From: Ficedula albicollis
Lineage: Eukaryota > Chordata > Aves > Passeriformes > Muscicapidae
Assembly (NCBI RefSeq): GCF_000247815.1
Contig: NC_021673.1
Location: 1,882,380 to 1,946,379 of the forward strand
DNA: 64,000 nt
Direction: 5' to 3'
Shown: in pieces, positions 1-14,190 of the stretch
How positions within the stretch are numbered: position 1 is the stretch's first letter
Layout: each line of letters starts with the position of its first letter
Translations under genes and position numbers: made by a program
Notes under the pieces: model-generated
Seen by the model: only the letters and a program-made list of their open reading frames with translations
What the model was told of the DNA's origin: nothing
Databases searched by the model: none

Positions 1-386
1 ACTGCCAGGGCTAGTGCCTGTTACACGATTTGTACATATTTAGGCTTAGCCACCCTAAGCTGATTGCAGGTACTTAAAATTGCTTTTGTGCCATGAACAC
101 TTAACGCTAAACCTCTTTTAATTTGCACCGTGCTACTCAGAGAGATCATATCATTCTTCTGCTCCACGCAAATTCCCAATCTGGCAATCCTAGCCTGCTC
201 GGGTGCTTTTTTTTAATAATAATTAAAAAAAAGAATTTAATAAGGATTTGAGTTTCTTTATTGAGCTTTTATTGTCCAGTCTTGTAATTGAATCACTCTG
301 CTGTGACAGAGAGACTGAGGCTGTTATTAGCAAATTCTATAAACAATGGGCTTGATCCCTTTATGAAAAAGCATTGTAGGGGAATA
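1..386. other. unique AT-rich non-coding DNA
   Basis: No open frame of note and no repeat family is recognised. The stretch is AT-rich with short A and T runs. It holds homeobox-type TAATT/AATTA cores and one ACAATGG Sox-like word near 343-349. Such words are common by chance, so no regulatory role is claimed. Confidence 0.4.
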
Positions 387-448
387 GTTAATCTGGGCTC
401 AAAAAAAAAAAAAAAATGTTAATCTGGGCTAAAAAAAAAAAAAAAAAT
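387..448. repeat. 31-bp tandem duplication with A runs
   Basis: Two adjacent copies (387-417 and 418-448) each read GTTAATCTGGGCT followed by 16-17 A and a T. The only difference is a C at the start of the first A run. A slippage or template-switch duplication is the simplest origin. Confidence 0.9.
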
Positions 449-3400
449 GAAGCTCTGGGAGGGGAAGGAGGGGGAAATACAATTGCAGATTCCAAATATT
501 TAAAACTGTTTCTGCACTTTCCCATTCCAGCCCCCTCCTCCCTCCACTTCCCTTCTCCCACCACCTGGCTGCTCAAATCCCTTTTTGTTCTTTGTGCCCT
601 GAGTCTCTGAGGCAGAACTTGTTTGCAACACGATCACCAGGGAGGAAATTTTGTCTCCAGAGCAAAGCCTCCTCTGTGACAGGGCCACGTTGCTGCTGCT
701 TTTTTGGGCTGCTCTGGATGTTTGATGGCAAAGAAGCAACAAATGGAAAATGGGACTCCAAGCAGATCCCAAGGAGGGGGAGGTTGTGTTCTTCAGACGT
801 TTAATTTGGGTGTCTCCATTGAAATCAGCCATTCTGGTGCCCCTTGGTAGCCTGTAGAGTTCCTGTCAAAAATATTGGCTGGCAGTGGATGCACTTCATC
901 CCATTCCAAAGCAGAAAATTGGACAAACCTGTGGATATTCCCTAGTCAGACTATGCCTGACCATAATATCCCTGGGTTGTAAAAGATCTGCTCTTTAGCC
1001 AGTGTGCTCATGGCAGATATGCCTGAAATCATCATGGAATTTCTACTGGCATCAAGTTTTCCAACTGGAACCTTGTCTCCTTGGGCTTCTCTTTATTTAT
1101 GCAAATAATAAATAAGGATCCCTGTTGGAACAGCAGCTCCATGCTCTGATATTCCAGGGCATATTCAAGGTACACAGGAGTCAGACAAATCCCTGGCTGT
1201 AAAGTTGATTTTGCCAACACTGGAAAAAGTCATTATTTCATTGTCTGAGTCCTCTGCTCAGCTCATAACTTCTCCAGGGCAAAGTCTGCCCCTTACTTTG
1301 CTTTTCCACAGGTCACTCCAGGCCTGCATCTTGTCTGTGGTCACGTAGCACCACTGTTGAACAGCAGACATTAATGATAATAAATAACTGATCAGGTCTG
1401 TGGTGATAATGAGGCTAAAGAAATGTTGATCAATATGTTATCATGAGAGTTCTAAATGTGAACTTTAACCCAGAGCCTGCAGGAATCAGTGGAGCTTTCC
1501 ATGGCATTGAGACCAACTTCCAGTGACCTTGTTTAACCAAAACTAAGACCTTTTTTTCTTTTTTGAGGCATCAAAGGTAAGGCTGAATATCCAATTATGG
1601 AAGAAAGGAGATGATTGTGTGAATAATAGGCTTGAAAATAAAAAAAAAAGGGGCAGAAATATGAAGATCTTGATGAAGCTGGAAGACAAGCAGTTATATT
1701 TTTGTATTAAATAGGCAGACTACCTTTGAACAAGGCATGGAAGCTGGAACATCATCAAATTTGGGAAAGATGGAGGATTGGGTGAGGGTTAAGAAACTGG
1801 GAACAAACCGACAGCTGGTAAAAAATATTCTTTCTAGGGACAGGAATGGAAAATCAGATTTGAGGGGTTTTTTGATGAAGAATGAATCATATTCCTTTTT
1901 TATCTTGATGTATCTCTTATGATGTATCAAATATGAAGGAAAAAGTGTGAAGGAATATAAAAAGTCTCTGGTAGCTGTGACAGAAGCAAGGGGAGGAAAA
2001 GGAAGTTATTTCTATCAAATATTGACAAACCAAATGGCTTGGGATTAGCAATTTTAGCTTGAATTGAGTCAGATTTCCGCTACAGAAATGGGATTGGTGG
2101 AGGAAATGCAGCAACTCAGAGGTGCAGCACGAGGATGGACAGTCACAAGGGAAATTACAGCTGAATTAATGAAAAAATATCCTCAAAAGTCAGCTGGACA
2201 AGGGCACAATCTGTGTATAGGGAGCTGGGAAAGTGAATGGGAAAAATTCAGTAAGAGTGGGAAGCAAATATGTCACTGAAGCCCTAAAACAGGAATGAGT
2301 GGAAAACTTTACTGATAAAAGAATTTTTTCCTCTGAATTCTACTTGTATCTTAGTGAGCTACCAAAGACTGGATGGAGAGAAAAACTGGCATTTCCCACA
2401 AGGAGAAATTACCTGATTTGTGAGTCCCATCCACATTTTGAACCCTAGCACATCAGTTTGGATAATATATAAATCTGAACACACGTGCCAGGCATTTTTT
2501 GTTTCTGATGTATTGAAAAAAAAAAAAAATTAGGCCAATTATTTTACTGTGATGAAATTGAAAAGTTGATCTCGGGGTTTCTATGGTCACAGACCTGTTT
2601 ATAGGTTTGGTGCTCCCCCAGCACTTAAAGGGGAGCCTGGTGACCAATAGGAAAGCAAGAGCTCATTCTCCACATTCCATTAGCTGCAGAATTCCACATT
2701 AAATGATGGCTTTAGTGCCATGTGGTGAAGTCTGATATGAGGAAGAACAGGGGAAAAATTAATATATACACAGGTGTGCACTTGTACACACATTTATGTG
2801 TGAAATATCTGTGTATCCACATCCATTTTGCACAGCTAACTTCTCTGGTTTCCTTTAGGAAATAACAAATGCTGATGAAGTGAAGCAAAAATTTTGAAAC
2901 CTTTGCACTGTTAGGGCTTGCTTCAGTCTGGATTTGGGGTTGGGATTTTTGTTTTAAATTGAACTCCATGGACGGCCTTGCTGCAATTCTAATTTTCTGG
3001 AGTCAGCCTGGAAACCACAAAGTGGAATTCTTTCCAGGCACTGTGACTTCCAACACGTAACCTAAATAACAACGCTGTTTTTACCTAATGGTCTAAACAT
3101 CTTAAGTATTAAATGAGGGATAAATTTGCCATGAGGTCAAGAGTTAAAAACGCTGAAATAAAAGAGCGTTGAGAACGTGCATGTGAAAGACAGCAGTAAT
3201 ATGATTTCCATACATCAATTTTCTTTTCAGATTACAATTCCACCAGCAACAATTCCCTGCATTTATCTTATGGCTGTTCCAAGTTTATCTTAAACCACAA
3301 ACTAGAAAGATTCTGGTGCTCATATGCTCTGCCTTCACCTGGAGCATTAAAAGTTAAATTGAACTTTCTTAGACAGAATAGGTCAGGCAAAAATTGTCTC

Positions 3401-5350
3401 CTCAGCATCAATAATCCAAAAGTGTGAGGGAGCTTAAAAAAAAATTCCTAATTGAGCTTCCACACATTGGGGAAAGCTTGTTAAAGATGTACTTTGCTAC
3501 AGAGAAAGGGTAAGAAAAACTAGATTTTTTAATTTTTTTTTTTTTTTGTTATAAGGAGGGTAGAAAGCTACAAAGCTCTGGGTGAAATAAAGAATCTGTA
3601 AAATTAAACAGAGATCTTGGAATGCTTTGCTTTGGTGAGAATATGGACATTGACATCTGCACGGCTCAAGTTAAAAGGTGACATCACCTGGTTCTTTAAC
3701 ACTTCAGATATAAATGGATTATTGCTCCCAGGGGTGAATTCTACTTCTCCCATGAGTTCTGCTCACACTAAAACTTTCTACTAAGGAAGCACATCCTACA
3801 AACCTGTCTAAAATTAACTCCAGGGTCGTGTTTTGGGGGAGGTTTCAGACTTACACTCAGTCTAAGGTTTTAATCCAGATGTGAAGGGAAAACACATCTT
3901 TGAACAATCCTAATTCCGTTTTCTAGCGCCGGCTTTCTCCATCCTTGAACCATTCCACGTCAACTCTGAAGCCGCTGCTGGATCCCAGCATACCTTGACT
4001 GGAATAATGGGGGGTGTTATGATTATCCAGAGGGATCCTGGCTGGAATATCTCCATGCTTCCCCAATTTAAGCAATTTCGGGTTGATCTGATTAGGTTTG
4101 GCACACAAAGACGGGGACAGGCTGAGTCAGAATTTGGCTGGGAGGTGAAACTTTTCCCCACCAGACCCAACCGCCGCCGCTCCGGGAAGTGGTGCCGCTA
4201 ATTCCGGAGGTGCTTTGCTTTTTCCAGTGCCTTTATTTTTCCCCTCAAGTTCCCTGCTCTGGCCTGGACACATCAGTGCTGAGGTCTCACATCTGGGAAG
4301 TCACTCAGCGTTGAACAACCCTGGAGCCCAGGCAGTGTGGTGGGAAGGAGGAATGAAGGGTGGTTTCCAAAGGAGGTCAAAGGACCACAATCCATGCTCT
4401 CACCCGTTTTTCCACAGGACCAGCATTGACAATTCCTCTGCCTTCTCCTGCATTCCCTCAGCTGATTGAAGAAGGGAATATCGACAACAGAGCATTTATT
4501 GGAATAAAGGATTTATCTCAGAGAAGGACGTTCTCAGTTCGTAATTCCACATGGAGGTTTTTGAAGCTGTTCCCCTCTCGTGTTCCTCAGGAAAGACTCC
4601 AATGAACTCTCGCTGAGCTCTGACCAACTCTTCAATGAGGAGCACTCCAAGAGTTCCATTGCCACTGGGAAGTCAATTCCAATGCCATTCCAGAAGTGGA
4701 AGTGAGGAAAAATGAGGAAAAAAATGTTTAGAGGAAAAAAGGTTGAAATTTTTTGCCAAAGACGCCGAAAGTTGCATCTCTTTGGCAGGGAAGACAAATC
4801 AATGTTTGCTGTTTTCTGAATCTCATATTCTGACATATTCTGACAGAAATGTTTCTGCTTCAAAACACAAAGGATTTCCTGTGATTCAAGAAAATGAAAT
4901 TTTGCCTCATGTGTTTTACATAAAATAATGAAACAAAAAAATTAATCCCACTTGGGCACCTCCTACAATATTCTGAATTCATTGTTGCTATATCTTTTTT
5001 TTTATTTTAACAAGAAAAAGGCATTTTTCAGAGGAAACAAGCAGTAGAAATATTTTCAAGCAGAAATTGGTGGTGAGAGCTCAGTGAAGAAGAACCACAG
5101 AGACAAGAACCATGGGAGCTGCATTGATGGGAATTCACTGATGGAGAGGAAATCTCAAGAATTGAGTAGGACCATGAGGCTTCTATGGTTTGAAACAAAA
5201 AATCCATAATTTTGGATAAGTCTTGCCTGCAATTCCAGGAGTTATCTTTGGTACACAAAACTTTTTTTATTCTTTCATGGAATCATGTTTGATATAGGAA
5301 TTTTCTCTTTAAAGATGCAAATAACGGAGAACAAAGAAGAACCTGGTGAA
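449..5350. other. unique non-coding DNA, no gene recognised
   Basis: About 4.9 kb without recognisable exons, transposon ends or RNA genes. Open frames are short, scattered over all six frames, and show no domain. Only small A or T runs (about 2517-2529 and 3532-3547) stand out. Confidence 0.5.
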
Positions 5351-5524
5351 AGTATCTGATGGAGTGTGCAGGAAGAGGAAAAGGAAAAATTCCTGAAGTG
5401 ATGCGCAAAGTAAATTAAGCTACAGGGGGAACTTTTAAGTATCTGATGGAGTGTGCAGGAAGAGGAAACGGAAAAATTCCTGAAGTGATGCGCGAAGTAA
5501 ATAAAGCTACAGGGGGAACTTTAT
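5351..5524. repeat. 87-bp tandem duplication
   Basis: The block starting AGTATCTGATGGAGTGTGCA at 5351 recurs at 5438, giving two adjacent 87-bp copies. They differ at only a few positions, for example AAAAGG versus AAACGG, GCGCAAAG versus GCGCGAAG and AAATTAAG versus AAATAAAG. No known repeat family is recognised in the unit. Confidence 0.9.
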
Positions 5525-8049
5525 TTAATCAAATGGGTTTTGGATAGCAACTGTAGCCAAACATATCCCAAATATTTTCTGTGGTAAAAAAAAAAAGAAT
5601 CAGCCAGAAAAGATCTGAATTTGAAAGCTGTGGGTGTTTTCTGCCTGATCTATAAATCTGGCATGGCTGATAAACATCTCCATGTTCAAGTGAAGAGAGA
5701 AGATATCACTTGTCTAAGGCTCACACGTCTCAGGGAAATAATTTAAGCAGAAGATGACTGGGATGAAAATCTGGGATCTGATCAACCAGAGAAGAAGGTT
5801 TGGCATTTTTTAATAGTTTTTCTAAGGAAGCTATCACAGCATATCAGCTCCAAAGACATTGGGAGAAGTCTTTTATTCATGTTAAGAGCATTTCAGCAAT
5901 GCCATGGGATTTTTGTCAATCCAGTGATCTGGTCACATGGAGTTCCTGGAAAATCACTGGAGATAAGCACATCTCCAAAGGATGATTCTTTTTGGTTATA
6001 TTAGATATCTACTGGAATTTGTTTCTCCATGGGCTATCCAAAAAAACACTTGGCATGGATTTTTTCCATTCTTTGATGGACCAGCTTTCAAAAAAGAGAT
6101 GTAAAAGAAATAGCCACTGCATGTTACTGAGTAAAATTGATAAAATCATTTATTTGCAACTTCAATAAGAAAAGTTAAGAAATTAACTCACTTGCCTTTC
6201 CCCAAATGCCAATTTTATTTTCCTAAGAAACACGAAATAAATTGAAACTTTTTTGTCACCTTGATTGAATCTACCAGCACATCTTCAGCCAAAGTATTTC
6301 ATAATCTAGTTTTTAAAAAGTTGCAATCTCTGTTTGCTAAAAAAAAAAATAAGTTGTATTTTGGAACAAATCTTCTCTGACAGATACATTTAGGCCCAAA
6401 ACGCACAAAATTAGAGGAAAAACGCATCATTAATGTCTTGGAAGCTTTGGTAGCTCAACTGACAATAATTTTAGTGGCTGTAGAAATGCCTGGTTGCTAA
6501 TCCTGGAGGCCAGACAACAGCCACACTTTCCATGTTCAGGTGACAACATCCGCGAGTCAGGAAAAACATGTTTGTAAATTGAGGATTGAAGTGGAGAACG
6601 TTCCAACCTTTCCCTGAATCCCATGGCTCTTGTTGAGTTCAGAAGCTGAAGGACCAGAAGGAAAAGTTAGGAGAGCAGAAGGTCTGTGCTGGTTCTGTGG
6701 AACAGAGTGGGTGGAGGCTCAGGTCCCTGCCCAGGTGGAATGCAGAATTCCAGGAGCTGTTATTGGAGACAGGGAAGAGCAATGACAGAGGTGGTGTCAA
6801 ATCAGCTGGGGAGAGTGGAAACTCCGGCAGCACCATGGAAAAATCTAATCTGGGATATCTGAGAAGGCAATTTGCCATCTTTGACTCCTCTTTGCATTGT
6901 CAGGATGAAACCAGGATATAATTCCATAAACGGCTGGAGCTCCCTGACAGTTGGGGGATCCCTGCTCGTTAGAACAGTGTGGGCTTAATCTGAACAGCAC
7001 CAAGAGCCACGACCTTTGAATTTGACTTGGCAGAGCCAGGAGGGCTATCAGTGTTCTGGGAAATCAGCTTGAATTCAATTGCAGCTCTAATCTAGAAAAC
7101 CCGTGCCTGACCCGTTTTATTGCACTGAGCTCAGCACCCGTCCGGGGCTCTGGGGGAAAATGCGTTGGAGCTCTCACGTAGCCCAAGGAGACATCTGGTT
7201 CAGCAGATTTCCTCTGTCATCTTGGGGATGAATTCCGTCCTAAAGAGCCTGGGAAGAAATCAGGTTGGAATTAGGTGGATTCTCACCTGATCCATCGAAG
7301 AGTTGGATGTCTATTCAAAACCAACCACTGTCTCCAGACAGTGGAAAGACTGGAATGTCCAGAGGAAGGTTCTTCCCATATATTTTAGGTTCAGATTAAT
7401 ACTTTTTAGCTTTTTCCACTGAATATATGTGATGCAGAGAGCTCTGTTGACTAAACATCTAAATTTTGCATTACTGTAGTTAGGTGAGATAATAAATCTA
7501 TTTTAGGGCAACACAAACCTCTTTTCCTGAAACACTGAAAGTGTTTTTGGTCACGTTTTCAGGTGTTCCTGATCAAAAGCACTTTATATATAATTAAGAT
7601 GAATAATCTTAATGAAGATAAATAATCTTATGTAATTGCAAGGGAATGGAGACTTCAGGTAAAATTCCACGTGTCACAACACAAACATTTAATGTATCCA
7701 TGGTGATGACACTGCTGAGCAGAACTTACCAAATGCTTCTGTTGCTGTGGGAAGGAGGGACAGATTTGGTCTTTCTGCAGCTTCATGTGACTATGGAATC
7801 ACGTTTCTGGACGCTGGATGCAATTAAATTCATCAGCTACAAAGATCTCAGTCCCCATAACCACATGCTGACACATTTTCAGCCATCAGGTTTCACCGAG
7901 CCTTTTCCCAAGAAATGACTAATTTTGAAAACGTTTTCGTTTTTGCCCTAAGGTACCGATGGTTTCCATTTATTCTCATTCACTGGAACTGGATGCAAAC
8001 TCCTGAGCTTATTTTATCACTGATTACTGCACAGACTTCGAGGGAAAGT
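5525..8049. other. unique non-coding DNA, no gene recognised
   Basis: Nothing is recognised beyond short A runs. Open frames here (for example 7646-7918) are short and resemble no family I know. Confidence 0.5.
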
Positions 8050-8250
8050 CTGATCTGAATATGAGGGAAAACTTCTTTACTGGGAGGGTGACAGAGCACT
8101 GGGACAGGCTGGAACAGAGACGTTGTGGAGAGTCAAAATACAACTGGACACAGTCCTGTGGGACCGACTCCAGCTGAACTTGCTTTAGGATGAAGGTTGA
8201 CTTAGGTGTTCTCCAAAGGTCTCTTCCAATCCCAGCTATGCTGGGATCTG
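8050..8250 (+). mobile_element. CR1 LINE 3' fragment
   Basis: The sequence reads as a diverged CR1 3' end in sense orientation. It has a block like GAGGGTGACAGAGCACTGG, then the usual text about the contracted 'GACAGGCTGGAACAGAGACG' zone, then GGTCTCTTCCAATCCCAGC close to the 3' end. CR1 is the dominant avian LINE and is usually 5'-truncated, as here; no reverse-transcriptase coding sequence is present. Divergence suggests an old copy of a different CR1 subfamily from its neighbour at 8560. Confidence 0.8.
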
Positions 8251-8559
8251 GGTTGTGGGGAAACATCTTTAGTTTCTCTGACATCGCTGAGATTCAGTCA
8301 GCAATGGGCAGGATACACTCTAGAATGCATCAATGTTTTTGGACATACTCGAGATGGACCCACATTCTCTGTAAAAATTTGGTTTATGGGCTCATTTAGT
8401 CACTAACAAACAGCTCCCTCCAGTTTCATCCCAAATTTCTGTGAATAAGATAATGTTCAATGTGGCTCCCAGCCACAGGTTATCCATGAAAGAGGTGCCC
8501 CTGGATCTCAGGTAAATGTGAGCATCATCCAAACACACATTCAGTCAGTTAAAGGGAAT

Positions 8560-8810
8560 AAATTGGAACAGGTTGTCCAGAGAATCTGTGTCTGGCCCAC
8601 TCCTGAAAGTGTCCAAGGCCAGGTTGGACAGGGCTTGGAGCAACCTGGGATAGGGGAAGGTGTCCCTGGGGGAAGGTGTCCCTGCCAGGGCAGGGGGGAC
8701 AGGGCTTGGAGCAACCTGGGATAGGGGAAGGTGTCCCTGCCAGGGCAGGGGTGGAACTGCATGATCTTTAAGGTCCTTTCCAACCCAAACCATTCCTGAT
8801 TCCATTATGT
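8560..8810 (+). mobile_element. CR1 LINE 3' end with internal duplication
   Basis: A sense-strand CR1 3' end. It shows GGAACAGGTTGTCCAGAGAA, then the GTGTCCAAGGCCAGGTTGGA block, then GGTCCTTTCCAACCCAAACC and a degenerate ATTCC/GATTCCATTATG tail. It is truncated at its 5' side and non-coding. A 71-bp offset duplication lies inside it (8626-8751). Confidence 0.92.
8626..8751 (+). repeat. 71-bp-offset duplication inside CR1
   Basis: GGACAGGGCTTGGAGCAACC occurs at 8626 and again at 8697. The first copy also carries an extra 16-bp echo of GGGGAAGGTGTCCCTG, which the second lacks. The junction falls in the CR1 3' region just before GGACAGGGCTTGG. Confidence 0.9.
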
Positions 8811-10354
8811 GGTGCTAGCTAATGCTGGTAAGTGAAGGATTCTATCTTCCCATTTTCATCTCAAATCACCTCAGGTAAAATATGAGACAAAATATTTTTT
8901 TCATCCCAAATGAAATGGAGATTTGGGGCTGAATTCCTTCGCACAGTGGTGGGAGACCACTGGTCTTTGGAAAACCTTCCAGTCTCTGGATTTAACTCTC
9001 TTTCAAAGTCCCTTTCAAAACTTCTGAGGAATAAAATTTTGAAGGTACTTTACAATATTTGCCAGCCCTGTGTGTCTTTCCCTTCCCACCTGACTAGATG
9101 GAGCCTCTGAGGCAGGAATTGTCCTGCAGACCAAGATGTCCACATTTATTTGTGTCTCCAACCTGGAGTTGGGTGTCTAAGCTGCCATCAAAGACAGTGC
9201 TTGGCTGGGGAATCTGCTCCAAGAGCAGCATCCCTCTCCATTGTCCATGTCCCCAGACTAGGACTGGCTCCTCTTCCTCCTTCATCTCACCAAATCCTTA
9301 AAAAATTCACCTACAGCCTGTAGCAGGCAGTTTTCTCTCCCTGTTGAGGAGACCACTGCAGACCTGTCAGCCCAAGGACTCACTTCCAGGGTATCTGTCC
9401 TTCCCACATCTCCCAAGCACCCATTCCCAGCATTGTTTCCTAATTGTGTGCAGATTTCCGACCAATAGCCCCCCTCTCTTCCACTCCTCTTCCTCAACTC
9501 ATAATTGATCAGACACTGAACAGCTGCTGGCTATTTTCTCTTCCCGAGAAACACACAGTAATTGTATGTATGGGCTCCAAATCCCTAAACATTTGGAAAG
9601 GAGAAGGACTTGAACAGGAGCCAGTTCTTTTTTCAGCACTGGTACCAGCAGCAGTGGCAGGCATTTAAATCAGATCAGGAGGGGTAGAGAGGGTGGGGTG
9701 TGTTGGGGTTGTCAGATTTGCTGAGATTCACTTGGAGAGGGAAGGAAAGAGGGGGAAAAATGCTAAAGAGAGAAAAAAAACTGAAAGCAGCAATCAACAA
9801 CCCAAGGCAGCTCACACAGTTGGAGGCTGTCCCAGCTGCAGAGCACTGAGATTACTCCCTAAACCAAAGGGCATTGTTTGTGTCCATGCTCACCCAGGTT
9901 TCCCAAAGTGGGGATTGCTCCATGCCAGCTTGATCCTGGTTTAACCTGGGGGTGATCTGCTGGGAGCATTGCCATCTTCAGCTCCTGCTCTCATCCCTCT
10001 GGAGAGGGAGAGGCCTCAGCAGAGGCAGCTCTCACTGTGTTGGAGGTGTTCCTCCTGCTTTTTTTGTGCTGTGTGGAAAGGGAAAGCCAACATTCTCCTC
10101 GTTAGGGCATCTCAGCTTTGGGACAGGAGTTGAAGGGATGAATTTGAGTGATGCACGTGTGACAAAGCAAATGGTGAATGTCAGAAGCTGAGTAATCGAG
10201 CCAAAAGCAAGAATTGCACCTCAGAAATATTCCTGAGCTGTCTTACAAGAGTTTTAATTCATGTGTGTGAAGCCACCTCCTCACTAGGCTGCTTTCCCAA
10301 TATTGACATTGAAATCTAGGGAAGAATCAGAGCTACCATGGCAGTGGGATATTC
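8811..10354. other. unique non-coding DNA, no gene recognised
   Basis: About 1.5 kb without a recognisable gene or repeat. Short open frames overlap on both strands with no domain. Confidence 0.5.
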
Positions 10355-10745
10355 TTGCACCCCTGCCATGAGCAGGGACACTTCCCATTGTCCCAGGGTC
10401 TCCAAATCCTGCCCAGTCTGGCCTTGGACACTTCCAGAAATTCAGCAGCAGCCACAGATTCTCTGGGCACCCTGTGCCAGGGTGTCCCATCACCCTCCTA
10501 GGGAAGAATCCTTAATATTTAATCTAAATCTTCTCTCCTTCAGTTTAAGGTCATTCTCTGTTGTCCTGTCCCTCCACCCCCTGTCCCCAGTCCCTCTCCA
10601 GCTCTCCTGGAGCCCCTTCAGGCCCTGCAAGGGGCTCTGAGCTCTCCCTGGATCCTTCTCCTCTCCAGGTGAACATTCCCAGCTCTCCCAGCCTGGCTCC
10701 AGCCCTGCAGCAGCTCTGGGGGCTCCTCTGGACTCATTCCAAAAA
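10355..10745 (-). mobile_element. CR1 LINE fragment, antisense
   Basis: The plus strand shows the reverse complement of CR1. It runs CCTGCCATGAGCAGGGACAC, the TCCAAATCCTGCCCAGTCTGG block, AATATTTAATCTAAATCTTC, TTCAGTTTAAGGTCATTC, and finally the GGGGGCTCCTCTGGACTCAT block. The copy therefore lies on the minus strand, extends about 390 bp upstream of the CR1 3' region and lacks the terminal tail. It is non-coding. Confidence 0.9.
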
Positions 10746-11413
10746 TTCAACATTTTCTTGTGTCATCTTCATTTTGAAATGTAAGGGTGAGCCACAGTCA
10801 GACCAGTATCTCGTATTTCACACACTTTGCAAAGATGGGTAAAGCACAGGAGGCTTTGATTTGATTTTCTGGGGTTGTGTAGAATCCCAGGATCAGCCAA
10901 AAATGCCACCCTTGAAACGCCTCACAAGACAAGAAATGGCACAGCAAGAAGAGTTGTCTTTGGGGGCTCTGTCAATTTTCCCTTTCCTGAATCAAAACTG
11001 GGGCCCATCTGCTCAGAGCCTTCACTCTCCTGAGAGCCCCTCCCTGAAACACCTCACACTCAGTACTAAACACCAACAATGTCCTCAGTCTGTCCTGATC
11101 TCTTCCTCCAGCACAGACTTGTGGGAGAATCTATTTTTTTTTGATCCCAAAAGAACCATAATCATTATTAAATTTTGATTTTTAGAAAGAAATATTCGGC
11201 TCTATCACCGAGAAAAAAAGAAATTGATCCTCCGCCATCCAAGCCTTGCCCTGTAATTTTGTCATCTTTGTAAAATTTGAACTCCCAGGGGGAAAAAAAA
11301 AAAAAACAACACAGCCCCTGATGTGAAAATTGACACCTGAGCTGCTGTCATTTCTGTTCAAAAAAAGACAAAACAATATTGTAATTCCAGGAATAGCTGC
11401 TAAAATCTGATAA
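10746..11413. other. unique non-coding DNA
   Basis: No gene or transposon is recognised. Small T and A runs occur at about 11132-11140 and 11292-11306. Confidence 0.45.
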
Positions 11414-12428
<1,015 letters not shown>

Positions 12429-14121
12429 GTAACCCTACACTGGACGTTTGTGGCTACTTCCTAGGGAAAGAGGAGAAAGCAAAGAAAATTCCTCTTGGAC
12501 AAGCAGCACATGTAATACGACAATTGGCTCCATTCCTAAGAGGTTCTCCATGCCAGCCATACAAAGAGTGAAACCTGAGGAGGGAGATGTGATTTCTGCC
12601 TTGGACTGAGCTTGCAGCATGCTTAGACCTGGCTCAGGTGTAGCTGCCCTCGCAGGTAAAGCACGGGAATCGCATAACTGGAGAAGGGGATTAAGAAATC
12701 AGCTCTGCTGGGAATACAAACGATGCCCACAGGGCAGCTTGGCTTTCCTCAGCCTCCACAAAGTGCCCTCAACCGCCCAGCCCTGACCACACAGACGGGT
12801 TTCTCTGTCACCTCGGGGCCAGTGGCGCATTTTGGGTCCTGGAGGGAGTTTTGAGCCCGTTTCAGGCCGGCGCTGAGGGCTCCTCATCGCTCCTGATGGG
12901 CTGAAAAGCAGCCAAGCCACAAACCCCGAGCAGAAATCTTTCCTTGCAGTGCTGAGCTCGTGTGAAATGAAGGCTGACAGATACACCCTGACATTTGATT
13001 TTGGACAGCCTTGTGATGCTGCAAATGCTGTGCTCCCTCCCCCAGTCCTGGGCATTTGAATAAATGAGCAAAATGAGGAAAAATGCTTACAAAAAGCACA
13101 TTTTTACACCAGAGAGACACATCCCCCACTGAAACACTGCAAACTCATTTCTGCCTGCACGTGTGGGTTGGATTTTGAAAGTACATGTTTTAGTAATTTT
13201 AGTGTATTTAATTTAGTATATTTATATTTTTGTATATTTAATCTCTTCATTCCATTGAGCAGGCTCCTCAACAGTTTGTTAAGGAGTTACAAGAATTAAG
13301 GAAAATTAAAAGTTAATTTAAAAAAACTAATAATTTAAAAAGTTAATTTAAAAGTCCATGGATTTACACATTCACTCTGCAGAGGATCCATCATTTTCCT
13401 GTGTGTGTGTGTGTGGCTGATTCTTGCACTTGACATCAGCCATGTAAAGTAATGTTTGCAAATTCAGCCCAAATCATCACTGGGAATAAAGAGAGAGTGA
13501 TTATGGGAAAGGCAGCACGAATTTTGAGAAGTCAAATCCATATTAGGGTGACTGGAAAGACCTGTCACCTTGGGCTGTGGCAGTAAACAAGAAGAAGCTC
13601 CCAAAAAGACTTTGGAAAGAATTTTGAGGCCTTCTAAACTGAAAGGCCAAAATGCAGCTGGAAAATGAGGCTGGAAAGTCTTGGTGATCCTCCTGTGGGA
13701 ATAAACCCCACCCAGAGGGAAGCAGGATGGAAAACACCAGATGTGGCTGATGTGAGAGGAGTCCAGATTAGGTAAAGCTCTGCTGTGGCTGGCGTGGAAT
13801 TTGGTGCAATGCAAAGGACAAGGTTGTTAGCATCAGCTCTTGCCTTTCATTCTGGAGCTCTGGAAACCTTTCATGGAGGATGGGAAGGATGAAATAAAAG
13901 GACAAACTGGTACATCCTTAGCACAAGAAGAAATTTACCTCATGTCACATTAAAATCCTGTCATTTGTGCCTCAGCTCCCTTTATATTCCCTCTATCCCC
14001 ACCAGGATGTTTTTGAGGATGAATCCGTGGATCTATTGCAGGATTCCACTGAAAGATGGGATTAATTCTGTGCTAGAGGCCTTTGGTAAAACTTCAAAGA
14101 GAACTCCAAATTAAGATCTCA
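12429..14121. other. unique non-coding DNA, no gene recognised
   Basis: No gene is recognised. There is a short TG run near 13400-13413. An AT-rich patch at about 13295-13350 contains AAAGTTAATTTAAAA twice. Confidence 0.5.
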
Positions 14122-14190
14122 GGTCCTGGAATTACAGAATTTCCTGAATTGGGAGGGACCCACCAGGATCATCAGGTCAGAAAAATCCCA
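14122..14190 (-). mobile_element. CR1 LINE 3'-terminal remnant, antisense
   Basis: The plus strand reads like the reverse complement of a passerine CR1 3' terminus: CCTGAATTGGGAGGGACCCA then CCAGGATCATCAGGTC. Only the last part of the element survives. The same variant (GAGCTGGGAGGGACCCACAA) occurs at 45.05 kb. Confidence 0.7.
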
